Shown: positions 8,517 through 17,740 of the stretch, piece by piece
Position numbering within the stretch: position 1 is the stretch's first letter
Layout of the letters: every line of letters starts with the position of its first letter
Assembly (NCBI GenBank): GCA_963169765.1
Contig: CAUJEN010000140.1
Span: 1-64,000, forward strand
Length of the DNA: 64,000 bases
Direction of reading: 5' to 3'
From: QWHO01 sp021404945
GTDB taxonomy: Bacteria; Vulcanimicrobiota; Xenobia; Xenobiales; QWHO01
The notes under the pieces: generated by a model
Seen by the model: the letters and a program-made list of their open reading frames with translations, nothing else
Databases searched by the model: none
Told to the model about the DNA's origin: nothing
Made by a program: the position numbers and the translations under genes

Positions 8517-9514
8517 AGAAGCTGAATGTCGCTGTGGTGGGCGCCACCGGGGCCGTGGGCAAGGCGATGATACGGGTGCTCCAGGAACGCCATTTCCCGG
8601 TCGATGAGCTGCACGCCCTGGCCACGCCGCGCTCAGCCGGCACGAAGGTGGAAGGTTACACCGTGCAATCGGTGGAGGAGTTCGATTTCGGCCGGGTGAC
8701 CCTGGCTCTGTTTGCTGGCGGGGAGGTGGCCAGCTCGGTCTACGCTCCCCGGGCCAACGAGTCGGGCGCCACGGTGGTGGACAATTCTGCCACCTACCGC
8801 ATGGATCCCGGGGTTCCCCTGGTGGTGCCCGAAGTCAACCCGCACCATCTGGGCAGCTCGAAGCTGGTGGCCAATCCCAACTGCTCCACCATCCAGATGG
8901 TGGTGGCCCTGGCCCCGCTGCACCGGGCAGCTGGACTCAAGCGCGTGATCGTGACCACCTTCCAGTCTGTTTCGGGCACCGGCAAGGACGCCATCGACGA
9001 GTTGCAGGCCCAGGCCGAGGCGTACGGGCAAGGCGAGCCCATGCCCGAAGCCAGGGTCTATCCACGCCAGATCGCCTTCAACCTGCTGCCTCACATCGCG
9101 TCCTTTCAGAGCGACGGGTTCACCGGGGAAGAGCGCAAGATGATGGACGAGACGCGCAAGATCCTGGACCTGCCCGACCTGGCCATCACCGCCACCTGCG
9201 TGCGAGTGCCGGTGTTTTATGCTCATTCCGAGTCGGTGGCGGCCGAGTTCGCTCGTCCCGTCAGCGTGGAGGAGGCGCGCAAGCTGCTCTCCGAGGCCCC
9301 CGGAGTGGTGCTGATGGATGATCCCGGCCAGGGCGTCTATCCCACCCCGCTCGACGCTCAGCACCAGGACCAGACCCTGGTGGGTCGCCTGCGCGTGGAT
9401 CCGAGCGTGGCCAACGGGCTGAATTTCTGGGTGGTGGCCGACAACTTGCGCAAGGGCGCCGCCACCAACGCCGTGCAGATCGCCGAGGCCCTGCTCGAGC
9501 AGGGCAAGCTCTAA
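8513..9514 (+). CDS. asd: aspartate-semialdehyde dehydrogenase
   Basis: 333 residues starting at GTG within the dapB stop. It converts aspartyl phosphate to the semialdehyde that feeds lysine, threonine and methionine. Seen: the NADP-binding VVGATGAVGKAM, active-site NPNCST with Cys124, SVSGTGKDA and the late ARPVSVEEA region. Length and order match the usual enzyme. Confidence 0.96.
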   Translation: MKKLNVAVVGATGAVGKAMIRVLQERHFPVDELHALATPRSAGTKVEGYTVQSVEEFDFGRVTLALFAGGEVASSVYAPRANESGATVVDNSATYRMDPGVPLVVPEVNPHHLGSSKLVANPNCSTIQMVVALAPLHRAAGLKRVIVTTFQSVSGTGKDAIDELQAQAEAYGQGEPMPEARVYPRQIAFNLLPHIASFQSDGFTGEERKMMDETRKILDLPDLAITATCVRVPVFYAHSESVAAEFARPVSVEEARKLLSEAPGVVLMDDPGQGVYPTPLDAQHQDQTLVGRLRVDPSVANGLNFWVVADNLRKGAATNAVQIAEALLEQGKL

Positions 9515-9521
9515 GTCACGC

Positions 9522-10796
9522 GTGCGGCGCCTGCTGCTCGTTCTGGCTCTCTTTCTCGGGCCCGTGCAGGCGCAGATCGACCTGGACCAGGCAGCTCAGC
9601 GCGAGGCCCGGCTGCTCTACCAGCAGGGGGTGAACGCCCATCGCGAGGGTCGGCTCGAACGCGCCATCGACCTCTACCAGAGCGCCCTGGCCACCGACCC
9701 CGCTCGCCTGGAGGCGCGGGCCTTCCTGGGCCTGGCTCTAGACCAGAGCGATCGGCCGGCCGAGGCCCTGGAGCAGTATGACCTCTACCTCGACCAGGAG
9801 CCCGACGATCAGACCGTGGGCCTGAACCGGGCCGCCGCCCTGGTGCACCTGGCCCGCTGGGGCGAGGCACTGGAGAGGCTGGAATCCCTGCGCGTGAACC
9901 CCCGCCTGGAGGGCCTGCGACAGAATTTGCGCGGGGTCGCCCTGCTGCGCTCGGGGCAGGCCCAGAACGCGGCTCAGGCGTTCCAGAGCGCCCTGCAGGC
10001 CCAGAGCGACCTGGTCGAGGCCCGGGTCAACCTGGCCGCCGCCCTGCTTGTTCTGGGCCAGCGAGAGCAGGCCACCCGGGAGCTGCGGGCGGTGCTCTCG
10101 GCCCGGCCTCAGGACCCGCTGGCCAACAACAATCTGGGCGTGCTGCTCTCCGATCAGGACCGCCCCGCCGCGCTGTCCGCCTTTCAGGTCGCTGCCCGCG
10201 AGCCGGAAGCCGAGTTGAACCTGGTCACCTTGCTGGCTGAGCAGGGCAAGCTGAACGAGGCCCTGCTGGCCGTCAGCCAGGTGGTGGATCAGCACCCCGA
10301 GCTGGATCGAGCCCGGGTTCTCTATGCCGTCGTGCTTTACCGCGCTGAGCGCCCGGCCGAAGCCGAGCGCGAGCTGGCTGAGCTGACGGGCTTTCTGCCC
10401 AGCCTCTACCGGGGGCTTTCGCTGCTGGCCCAGAGCCAGACCCGACGGGCTGTCGGCGAGCTGCGCGAGGCGGTGCTGGCCCGGCCCGACTCGGCCGTGG
10501 CTCATCACAACCTTTCGCTTGCCCTGGCGGCCAGCGATCAGCTCGACGAGGCCGTGCGCGAGGCCCGCCAGGCTCAAGAGCTGGCACCGGCCAGCCCGGC
10601 GGCGGCGCTGCAGCTGGGCGTTCTGGCCGTCCGGCAGCAGCGGTACAGCGATGCCATCGTCCATCTGGAGAGCTATCTGCGCCTGTCTCCCACGGCAAGC
10701 GACCGCGAGCTGGTGCGCGAGACCCTGTCCTGGCTCAAGAGCGTGGCGCCTCCAGCGCGCAGGAGCGGCCCGGAGCGCAGCCGGAAAAGCCCTTGA
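9522..10796 (+). CDS. secreted/periplasmic TPR protein
   Basis: 424 residues from a GTG seven bases after asd. A signal peptide (MRRLLLVLALFLGPVQAQ) is followed by roughly ten TPR units across residues 25-400, for example YQSALATDPARLEARAFLGL. TPR arrays mediate protein contacts; no enzymatic motif is visible. The stop overlaps a shared TTGACAC box that leads to the subtilase gene. Confidence 0.8.
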   Translation: MRRLLLVLALFLGPVQAQIDLDQAAQREARLLYQQGVNAHREGRLERAIDLYQSALATDPARLEARAFLGLALDQSDRPAEALEQYDLYLDQEPDDQTVGLNRAAALVHLARWGEALERLESLRVNPRLEGLRQNLRGVALLRSGQAQNAAQAFQSALQAQSDLVEARVNLAAALLVLGQREQATRELRAVLSARPQDPLANNNLGVLLSDQDRPAALSAFQVAAREPEAELNLVTLLAEQGKLNEALLAVSQVVDQHPELDRARVLYAVVLYRAERPAEAERELAELTGFLPSLYRGLSLLAQSQTRRAVGELREAVLARPDSAVAHHNLSLALAASDQLDEAVREARQAQELAPASPAAALQLGVLAVRQQRYSDAIVHLESYLRLSPTASDRELVRETLSWLKSVAPPARRSGPERSRKSP

Positions 10797-10816
10797 CACG
10801 GTTTTCCCGCTGCGCG
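10790..10816 (+). promoter_or_regulatory. second copy of the TTGACAC-type box
   Basis: Near-identical over 27 bases to 4284-4310 (two or three differences). It overlaps the stop of the TPR gene and lies ~155 bases ahead of the subtilase start. A TATACT (10923-10928) nearer the subtilase may be its -10, but no convincing -35 is paired with it. Confidence 0.4.
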
Positions 10817-10971
10817 CCCAACTCCTTGTGCTGGCGGCCTCAGGGTGGTTGAATCGCTTTAAAGCCACCGGAACGGGCACGATGTTCAAGATTTGGTTAC
10901 CTTCTCGGTGTTCGATTCGGCATATACTCCGTCCGGGGAAATGGGGAGCAAACGCGAGGAGGCCAATCTTC

Positions 10972-12840
10972 ATGCAGATCCGTGACGTCCGTACCCTGAG
11001 CCAGACCTACACCGCGCCGGTGAGCTCGGGCGGAAAACGGCCCCAGGAAGCTGCGGAGCCTCAGGATTCGGCCAATCTGTCCACCATGGGCACCTGGCAC
11101 CGCAACAAGCTCGAGACCGTCAAGGCTGAGGCCGAGGCGCTGCGCCCCTCGCTGGGCGAGTTCGAGCCGGGCGAGGTGATCGTCAAGGTGCGACCCGGAA
11201 TGGGCCTGGACGACTTCGCCAGCGATTACGGCTGCAGCGTGGAGGTCAAGTACGACCTGCCCAAGTCCATGTTCAAGGATTTCGACGGCGAAATGATGCG
11301 CCTCAAGCTGCCCTCCGGCATGCAGACCGAGGAAGCCATCGCCATGATGCGCAAGGATCCCCGCGTCGCCTACGCGGTGCCCAACAACATCTATACACTC
11401 GACCCCGGCCAGGACGAGCCCGCTCCTCAGAGCGCCGGCCTGCAACAGAACACCCCCAACGACCTGGATCCGGCCCTCTGGGGCCTGAACAACACCGGGC
11501 AGAACGGCGGCAAGGCCGGGGCCGACATCAACGCCCCGGAAGCCTGGAACATCTCCACCGGCAAGCGCCAGAGCGAGGGCGGTCCGCTGATCGCCGTGGT
11601 CGATACGGGCATCGACTACAACCATCCTGACCTCAAGAACAACATCTGGACCAATCCCGGCGAGATCCCGGGCGACGGTATCGACAACGATGGCAACGGA
11701 GTCATCGACGACGTGCACGGCTACAACGCCTACGCCGACAACGGCAACCCCTTGGACGGCCACAGCCACGGCACTCACTGCGCCGGCACTATCGCCGCCG
11801 AGGGCAACAACAGCCAGGGCGTGGTGGGCGTGAACTGGCAGGCCACCCTGATGCCGGTCAAGATCTTCTCCGACGGCGGGCGCACCAGCGCCGACGCCAT
11901 CATCCGCGGTATCACCTACGCCACCCGGATGGGGGCCCGCGTGACCTCCAACTCGTGGGGCGGAGGAGCCGCCAATGACGCCATCAAGGATGCCCTGCGC
12001 ACCTCCCCGGCCCTGCACATCTTTGCGGCCGGCAACGACGGCAAGAACAACGACTCGCGTCCCACCTACCCGGCCAACTACGACATCCCCAACATCGTGG
12101 CCGTGGCGGCCACTGACAAGAACGACCAGATCGCGAGCTTCTCCAACTATGGTCGCACGACCGTGGACGTGGCGGCTCCCGGGGTCGGCATCTACTCTAC
12201 CGTTCCCAACGCCGGCTATGGCAACAAGAGCGGCACCTCCATGGCTACCCCCCACGTGGCCGGCATGGCGGGGGTGATCTTCGCCGAGCACCCTGACCTC
12301 ACCAACGACCAGGTCAAGCAGCGTCTGATCGGAAGCTCTGATCGAGTCTCCAACCTCAACAACATGAGCGTCTCGCGCGGGCGCGTCAATCTCGAGCGCT
12401 CTCTCGAGACCGACAGCGCAGCGCCGGCCGCTCCCAACGACTTCCGACCCATCGAGTCTACCCCCGGCCAGGTCACCTTGACCTGGACGGCCACGGGCGA
12501 CGACGGCTGGTGCGGTCAGGTCTCGAGCTACGAGGTCCGCTACTCCGACAAGCCCATCGTCGACGCCAACCCGGGCGACGAGCAGGTGGGCTTCGAGGAC
12601 GCCATCCTGGTGGCCACGGACGCCCCGCAGGCCACGGGCGGCATCGAGTCCACCTCGATCAAGCTCGAGCCCAGCCCGGAAGCGCGCACGATCTACGCCG
12701 GTCTGAAGCTGATCGACAATGTGGGCAACCGCTCCGAGCTGCGCACGGTAGCCATCGAGGTCCCGGCGGCCCCGCCGCCCCCTCCGCCGCCCCCGCCGCC
12801 CGAGCCGCCGCCCGAGAATCCGCCCACGCCCAACCCGTAG
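10972..12840 (+). CDS. subtilisin-like serine protease (S8) with I9-like prodomain
   Basis: 622 residues from the ATG at 10972, chosen because GAGGAGG lies ten bases upstream. Residues ~64-145 form a fervidolysin-type propeptide (EPGEVIVKVRPGM). The catalytic triad is clear: D211 in VVDTGID, H266 in HSHGTHCAG, S423 in GTSMATPHVAG, with oxyanion N355. A C-terminal fibronectin-like domain (~475-600) ends in a run of prolines. No conventional Sec signal peptide is apparent at the N-terminus, which is odd for a protease of this build. It ends at a strong terminator. Confidence 0.93.
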   Translation: MQIRDVRTLSQTYTAPVSSGGKRPQEAAEPQDSANLSTMGTWHRNKLETVKAEAEALRPSLGEFEPGEVIVKVRPGMGLDDFASDYGCSVEVKYDLPKSMFKDFDGEMMRLKLPSGMQTEEAIAMMRKDPRVAYAVPNNIYTLDPGQDEPAPQSAGLQQNTPNDLDPALWGLNNTGQNGGKAGADINAPEAWNISTGKRQSEGGPLIAVVDTGIDYNHPDLKNNIWTNPGEIPGDGIDNDGNGVIDDVHGYNAYADNGNPLDGHSHGTHCAGTIAAEGNNSQGVVGVNWQATLMPVKIFSDGGRTSADAIIRGITYATRMGARVTSNSWGGGAANDAIKDALRTSPALHIFAAGNDGKNNDSRPTYPANYDIPNIVAVAATDKNDQIASFSNYGRTTVDVAAPGVGIYSTVPNAGYGNKSGTSMATPHVAGMAGVIFAEHPDLTNDQVKQRLIGSSDRVSNLNNMSVSRGRVNLERSLETDSAAPAAPNDFRPIESTPGQVTLTWTATGDDGWCGQVSSYEVRYSDKPIVDANPGDEQVGFEDAILVATDAPQATGGIESTSIKLEPSPEARTIYAGLKLIDNVGNRSELRTVAIEVPAAPPPPPPPPPPEPPPENPPTPNP

Positions 12841-12843
12841 CCC

Positions 12844-12875
12844 AAAAGCCCGGAGCAACTGCTCCGGGCTTTTTT
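12844..12875 (+). terminator. intrinsic terminator (bidirectional)
   Basis: Ten-base perfect stem AGCCCGGAGC/GCTCCGGGCT with loop AACT and flanking A4 and T5-6 tracts. It lies between the convergent subtilase and kinase genes and can serve both. Confidence 0.93.
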
Positions 12876-15109
12876 CACCCTCTGGAGCGAAGCTCGGCCG
12901 GAACCACTACGGCACTGGTCTGCTCCCAGCTGCGCTTGAGCCGCCCCACCTCCTCAAGCAGTCCGGCACGCGCGTGCAGGGCTGCATCCAGACGCCCCTC
13001 CTCGGCCAGGATCACGATCTGGGCTGCAGCTCGGGCGGCCGGGGTGGCCGACAGCTCAGTCAGCCAGGCGCCCATCTCCCAGGCCACCTTGACGAGGGTC
13101 CCGGCGTCGCGCGCGCGGAAGGCCTGGTCGAGTCGGGCCAGCCGGCTGGCCCAGCTCTGCTCGAGGGCCTGGCGAGCATCCTCGCGGCGCTCGGGGGCGA
13201 CCGGGGGCTCCATGCTCGATGAGCTCGGGCCGGCCAGGGTGGCCGCCAGGGTGGAAAGGAGCTCGGCCTCCTCCACCGGCTTGGAGAGGAACTTGTCCAT
13301 GCCCGCTTCCAGGCAGCGACGAGTCCAATCTTCCCGCTCATGCCCGGTGAGGGCCACGATGGGAGTCCTGTTGCCCTGCGAGCGCAGCACGCGGGTGGCC
13401 TCCAAGCCGTTCATGGTGGGCATCTCCAGGTCCATCAAGATGACATCGAAGTCGCGCAGGCTGCACATGTCCACCGCCACCTGCCCGTCTCCGGCCACGG
13501 CCACCTCGTGGCCGTGGGGCTGTAAGAGCCCGCAGACCAGTGTCTGATTGATCAGGCTGTCGTCCACCAGCAGAATCTGCAGGGGACGGGCCGGAACCTG
13601 CGGTTTGGCAGGCGCCGGGGCCGGGCCGGACACGGGCAGGCTCAGGGTGAAGGTGATGCTGGACTCGTCCTCCCAGAACTGGCCGCCCATTTTTTCGATC
13701 AACCCCTGGGTCAGCGCCAGCTCGAGCAGGCCCCGTCCGCTGGTGGTCTCGGTGCGGTGAGCCGCGCTCACGACGACGCGAAGGCCAACAGCCTGGCCCG
13801 TGGCCGAGTCTTTCAGGACCTCCAGCTTGACCTGTCCCTGGCGGGTCGACTCCAGCGCACGCGACAGCGTCTGAATGAGAATCTGGCGCAGGCGCAGGGG
13901 ATCGCAGCTCAGGGTATCGGGCACGGTCGTGTCCACCTGACCGCTCAGCTCCAGCCCTCGCTGGCGGGCCTGCGGCTGCAACTCGCTGAGGACGCCCTGC
14001 AGCAGCCCCCGCAGGTCGGTGGGGACGGGATCCAATCGCAGCCGGCCGAACTCGAGCCGTGTGTAGTCGATCAGCCCTTGCAGCAGGCTGCGCACCTCGC
14101 GGGTGGAGGCCTCCAGCGCCTCTACATACTGCCGCTCGGAGGGGCGCAGATTGGCGTCTTTGAGCAGGCGCGCATTGCCGGTGATCCCGTTCATGGGGTC
14201 GCGAATGTCGTGGCTTAAGGCCAGCAGCACCGCACCCGGGTCACGTGCTGCCAGCGCTTGCCGGGGCTCGAACTCGGGCTCGGCCACCGGGTCGGGAGCC
14301 GATTCGCTGCCCAGCGCGGCCAGCAAGATCTGGCGCACCTGCCCGGCCGACCGGGGACGCAGGTCAGGCTCCTTCTCCAGCAAGCGGCGCATCAGCGCGT
14401 CCAACGAGGGAGGCAGATCTGGGCGCAAATCGCGCAGTGAGGGAGCAGGATCGCGCAGGTGGGCCTGCAAGAGCGCAAAGTCGGTATCGCGCACGAAGGG
14501 CCACTTCCCGGTCAGGGCTTCGAACAGGGTCACGCCCAGCGAATAGAGGTCACCGGGAGGTCCGGTTTCGCGGGTGCTGAGGATCTGCTCGGGGGAGACG
14601 TAAGCGGCCGTCCCCATCATCACGCCCGTCTGGGTGAGCCCTGAGCGGGCTCCCACCTGGCGCACCAGCCCCAGGTCAGCGATTTTGGGCGTGCCGTCGC
14701 TGTGGAAGAGGATATTGCCCGGCTTGAGGTCACGGTGCACCAGTCCTCGGTCGTGGATGTACTCCAGGCCGTCGCAGATCTGGGCGAAGGTGCGCAAGAT
14801 CTCGGGAAGATCCGGATTGCGGGCCATCAGGACGTAGAGATTGCCTCCCTCGAGGAGCTCCATCACCAGAACGTGCTGGCCTTCGTGCTCAAGCGAGTCG
14901 ATCAGGCTGACCACGTTGGGATGGGAGAGGGCCGCGAGGGCTCGGGCTTCCTGACGCTGGCGCTCGATGGTCTCTTGATCCGAGCCCGCGAACAGGAACT
15001 TGACGGCCACCTCCTGGCCGCTGCGCTGGTCCACGGCCCGCACGACCTCGCCCATTCCGCCCTTGCCCAGCGAGGAAACATAAGTCAGGAAAGAAGGCAG
15101 TCGAATCAA
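12875..15109 (-). CDS. Ser/Thr kinase-histidine kinase-receiver hybrid
   Basis: 744 residues, TTG start inside the stop of the HD-GYP gene. Domains: Hanks-type kinase 1-270 (GKGGMGEV loop, HRDLKPGN, ADLG), a HisKA-like segment ~298-365 with SHDIRDPMNGI, an ATPase-like region ~365-500, an intact receiver ~515-630 (VDDS, ILMDLEMP, Lys in FLSKPV), and an Hpt-like helical tail. The ATPase region lacks an evident DxGxG box and its N-box reads LIQTLSRALES with no Asn, and the tail has no His in the expected place. The phosphorelay half may be regulatory rather than catalytic. No membrane segment. Probably acts with the HD-GYP protein encoded upstream. Confidence 0.88.
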   Translation of the reverse strand: MIRLPSFLTYVSSLGKGGMGEVVRAVDQRSGQEVAVKFLFAGSDQETIERQRQEARALAALSHPNVVSLIDSLEHEGQHVLVMELLEGGNLYVLMARNPDLPEILRTFAQICDGLEYIHDRGLVHRDLKPGNILFHSDGTPKIADLGLVRQVGARSGLTQTGVMMGTAAYVSPEQILSTRETGPPGDLYSLGVTLFEALTGKWPFVRDTDFALLQAHLRDPAPSLRDLRPDLPPSLDALMRRLLEKEPDLRPRSAGQVRQILLAALGSESAPDPVAEPEFEPRQALAARDPGAVLLALSHDIRDPMNGITGNARLLKDANLRPSERQYVEALEASTREVRSLLQGLIDYTRLEFGRLRLDPVPTDLRGLLQGVLSELQPQARQRGLELSGQVDTTVPDTLSCDPLRLRQILIQTLSRALESTRQGQVKLEVLKDSATGQAVGLRVVVSAAHRTETTSGRGLLELALTQGLIEKMGGQFWEDESSITFTLSLPVSGPAPAPAKPQVPARPLQILLVDDSLINQTLVCGLLQPHGHEVAVAGDGQVAVDMCSLRDFDVILMDLEMPTMNGLEATRVLRSQGNRTPIVALTGHEREDWTRRCLEAGMDKFLSKPVEEAELLSTLAATLAGPSSSSMEPPVAPERREDARQALEQSWASRLARLDQAFRARDAGTLVKVAWEMGAWLTELSATPAARAAAQIVILAEEGRLDAALHARAGLLEEVGRLKRSWEQTSAVVVPAELRSRG

Positions 15110-16347
15110 GTGCGGGTCGGATCGGCCCGGCGGGCGGGGAGTTTGAGAGGAGTCTTGCCCTGGCGCTCGATGACGTTGAGGAACAAGCGCAGCAGCTTGG
15201 GATCAAAGTGCTTGCCGCTCATGTCGTTCATCACCTCGACCGCCTTCTCGGTCGAGAAGGCCTCGCGATGGGGGCGACGACGGGTCAGGGCGTCGAACAC
15301 CTCGCACATGCCGATCAACTGGGCCCCCACCGGGATGGAGGAGCCCTTCAGGGCGAAGGGGTAGCCGGCTCCATCGTAGCGCTCATGATGGTAGAGGATC
15401 ATCGGCAGGCTGCGCTCGAGAAACCCCAGCGGTTGCAGGAGGTCCAGCGCCTTCTTGGGATGCTCCTTCACCAGCGCCATCTCTTCCTCGGTCAGCTTGC
15501 CGTCCTTGTAGATGACTTCGGCCGGTACCGTCAGGGTACCGATGTCGTGCAACAGTGCTGCCAGCCGTAACGACTCCAGATCGCGCTCGGACATGCGAAG
15601 CTCCTGTCCCACCTTCAGGCAGAGCTCGGTGACCCGAGACGACTTGCCGCGGAAGTACGGGTCGCGCTCTTCGATCTGGGCGGCGATGAAGGTAAGAGCT
15701 TCCAGCGAGGTTCGCTGCGACTCGACGAAGGTCCCACCGCTGTGGGCGGCCAGGGAGAAGGGGATGGCCATGAAGGCCAGCAGGTTGATGTCCGAGCCGG
15801 TCCAGAACGGACCCGCCGACTGGCGGGCCACGAACACCACCCCGAACACATCCGAGGCGTTTCGAAGAGGAGCCACCATCACCTCGTTGATGGGCTCGTG
15901 CTTGCGGAACACCGCCAGCTGGCGATCGCCCTTGCCGATGCGGACGGGCCGCCCGGTTTCCAGCAAGTAGGTCACCAGCCCGGATTTGGCGGGCAGCCGC
16001 AGGTTCTCGCGGCTTTCAGCCGAGAGGCCGTCCGCTCCAGCGATGACGTACTCGCTGTCGCGCTTGAGCAAAAGGCCTGCATAGTCAGCCGAGAGATACT
16101 CCCGGGCCATCCTGGTCACATTATCATAGAGCTTATCGGCGTCCTGGATCGAGGAGAGCCCCACGAGCATGCCCGGCAGGCCTTCACTGCGGCGCAGTTG
16201 CTCTTCGAGCTCGCTGCGCACTTTGAAGAGCTGCTCTTTGAGCGCTTCAGGATCGGCTGAGCGGCCGCCCATGCGGCTCAAGAGCCAGCCGACGATCAGG
16301 CCAGCGAGCGTGCCCCCGAGGGTAACGTAGAGGTTCAGGTCTTCCAC
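15106..16347 (-). CDS. membrane-anchored GAF/HD-GYP phosphodiesterase
   Basis: 413 residues. An N-terminal transmembrane helix (LGGTLAGLIVGWLLSRMG), a coiled segment, a GAF domain (~60-205) and an HD-GYP domain (~220-395) are visible. The metal and substrate motifs are LLHDIG, EHPKKA, HHERYDGAGYP. HD-GYP enzymes hydrolyse cyclic di-GMP. It is translationally coupled to the kinase hybrid, which suggests a two-gene signalling unit. It lies 42 bases after clpX, and may be read from the same transcript. Confidence 0.92.
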   Translation of the reverse strand: MEDLNLYVTLGGTLAGLIVGWLLSRMGGRSADPEALKEQLFKVRSELEEQLRRSEGLPGMLVGLSSIQDADKLYDNVTRMAREYLSADYAGLLLKRDSEYVIAGADGLSAESRENLRLPAKSGLVTYLLETGRPVRIGKGDRQLAVFRKHEPINEVMVAPLRNASDVFGVVFVARQSAGPFWTGSDINLLAFMAIPFSLAAHSGGTFVESQRTSLEALTFIAAQIEERDPYFRGKSSRVTELCLKVGQELRMSERDLESLRLAALLHDIGTLTVPAEVIYKDGKLTEEEMALVKEHPKKALDLLQPLGFLERSLPMILYHHERYDGAGYPFALKGSSIPVGAQLIGMCEVFDALTRRRPHREAFSTEKAVEVMNDMSGKHFDPKLLRLFLNVIERQGKTPLKLPARRADPTRT

Positions 16348-16389
16348 TCGCCCTCTCGGACGTCCGGCTCTGAGGCCGGTTAATTTGAA

Positions 16390-17661
16390 TCAGGAAGCTT
16401 CCTTCATGTCCTCGACGAACATCAAGGTGGGCTCTTCGCGCTTCTCGATGACCTCCTGGGTGATCACGCATTTGCGGGCATTGGAGAGAGACGGGATCTC
16501 ATACATCACGTCGAGCATCACTTCTTCCACGATGCTTCGCAGAGCGCGAGCGCCTGTCTTGCGGGTCTGGGCCTCGCGTGCGATGGAGCCGACCGCTTCC
16601 TTGGTGAACACCAGGTCGACCCCGTCCATGCTGAAGATCTTCTGGTACTGCTTGACCAGTGCGTTGCGCGGCTCGGTGAGAATCTTCACCAGAGCGTCCT
16701 CGTCCAGCGCATTCAGCGTCACCACGATGGGCAGACGCCCCACGAACTCGGGGATCAGCCCGAACTTGAGCAGGTCTTCCGGCAGCACCTGAGCGAGCAG
16801 CTCGCCCACGTTCCGGTTACGCTTGCTTTCGATGTTGGCGCGGAAGCCCATGTTCTGGTTGCGAATGCGGGTCTCGATGATCTTCTCGAGTCCCTCGAAA
16901 GCCCCCCCACAGATGAACAGGATGTTGGTTGTATCGATCTGGATGAACTCCTGATGGGGGTGCTTGCGGCCCCCCTGAGGCGGAACATTGGCCTCGGTGC
17001 CCTCCAGAATCTTGAGCAGAGCTTGCTGGACGCCTTCGCCCGAGACGTCGCGGGTGATGGACGGGTTCTCCGACTTGCGGGCGATCTTGTCGATCTCGTC
17101 GATGTAGATGATACCCTGTTGGGCACGCTTTACGTCGTAGTCGGCCGCCTGGATCAGCTTGAGCAGGATGTTCTCGACATCCTCGCCCACGTAGCCGGCC
17201 TCGGTCAGGGAGGTGGCGTCGGCCAGAGCCAGCGGAACATTCAGGATCTTGGCCAGCGTCTGAGCCAGATAGGTCTTGCCGCAACCGGTCGGGCCGATGA
17301 GAAGGACGTTGCTCTTCTGAAGCTCGACTTCCTCACCGCTGGGAGGGCTTCCCCCCTTCATATGGATGCGCTTGTAGTGATTGTATACGGCCACCGAGAG
17401 GGTTTTCTTGGCCTTCTCCTGGCCCACCACGTACTGGTCGAGGATCTGGTTGATCTCCTTGGGCTTGGGCAGGTTCCGGAAGCGCAACGGGTCTTCCGTG
17501 GTGCGGGAGAGCTCTTCCTCGATAATCTCATTGCACAGCTCGATGCACTCGTCACAGATGTACACCCCGGGACCAGCGATCAGCTTGCGCACCTGATCTT
17601 GATTCTTGCCGCAAAAAGAGCACTTCAGGGTACCCCGGTCATCCCCGAAACGGAACATCAA
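16390..17661 (-). CDS. clpX: ATP-dependent Clp protease ATP-binding subunit ClpX
   Basis: 423 residues, full length. The N-terminal zinc domain CSFCGKNQDQV...CDECIELC, Walker A GPTGCGKT, Walker B IIYIDEIDKI, the pore loop GYVGED and sensor 2 near TGARALRSI are all seen. It unfolds substrates for ClpP, whose gene lies 79 bases upstream in the same direction after tig. The tig-clpP-clpX order is widespread. Confidence 0.98.
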   Translation of the reverse strand: MMFRFGDDRGTLKCSFCGKNQDQVRKLIAGPGVYICDECIELCNEIIEEELSRTTEDPLRFRNLPKPKEINQILDQYVVGQEKAKKTLSVAVYNHYKRIHMKGGSPPSGEEVELQKSNVLLIGPTGCGKTYLAQTLAKILNVPLALADATSLTEAGYVGEDVENILLKLIQAADYDVKRAQQGIIYIDEIDKIARKSENPSITRDVSGEGVQQALLKILEGTEANVPPQGGRKHPHQEFIQIDTTNILFICGGAFEGLEKIIETRIRNQNMGFRANIESKRNRNVGELLAQVLPEDLLKFGLIPEFVGRLPIVVTLNALDEDALVKILTEPRNALVKQYQKIFSMDGVDLVFTKEAVGSIAREAQTRKTGARALRSIVEEVMLDVMYEIPSLSNARKCVITQEVIEKREEPTLMFVEDMKEAS

Positions 17662-17740
17662 AACCTCCTCGATCTACCCGAACGGCCGCGTGGCCCTGAA
17701 TATTCATTGGAACCGGACCGGCAGCCCGGACGCCAGCAAG

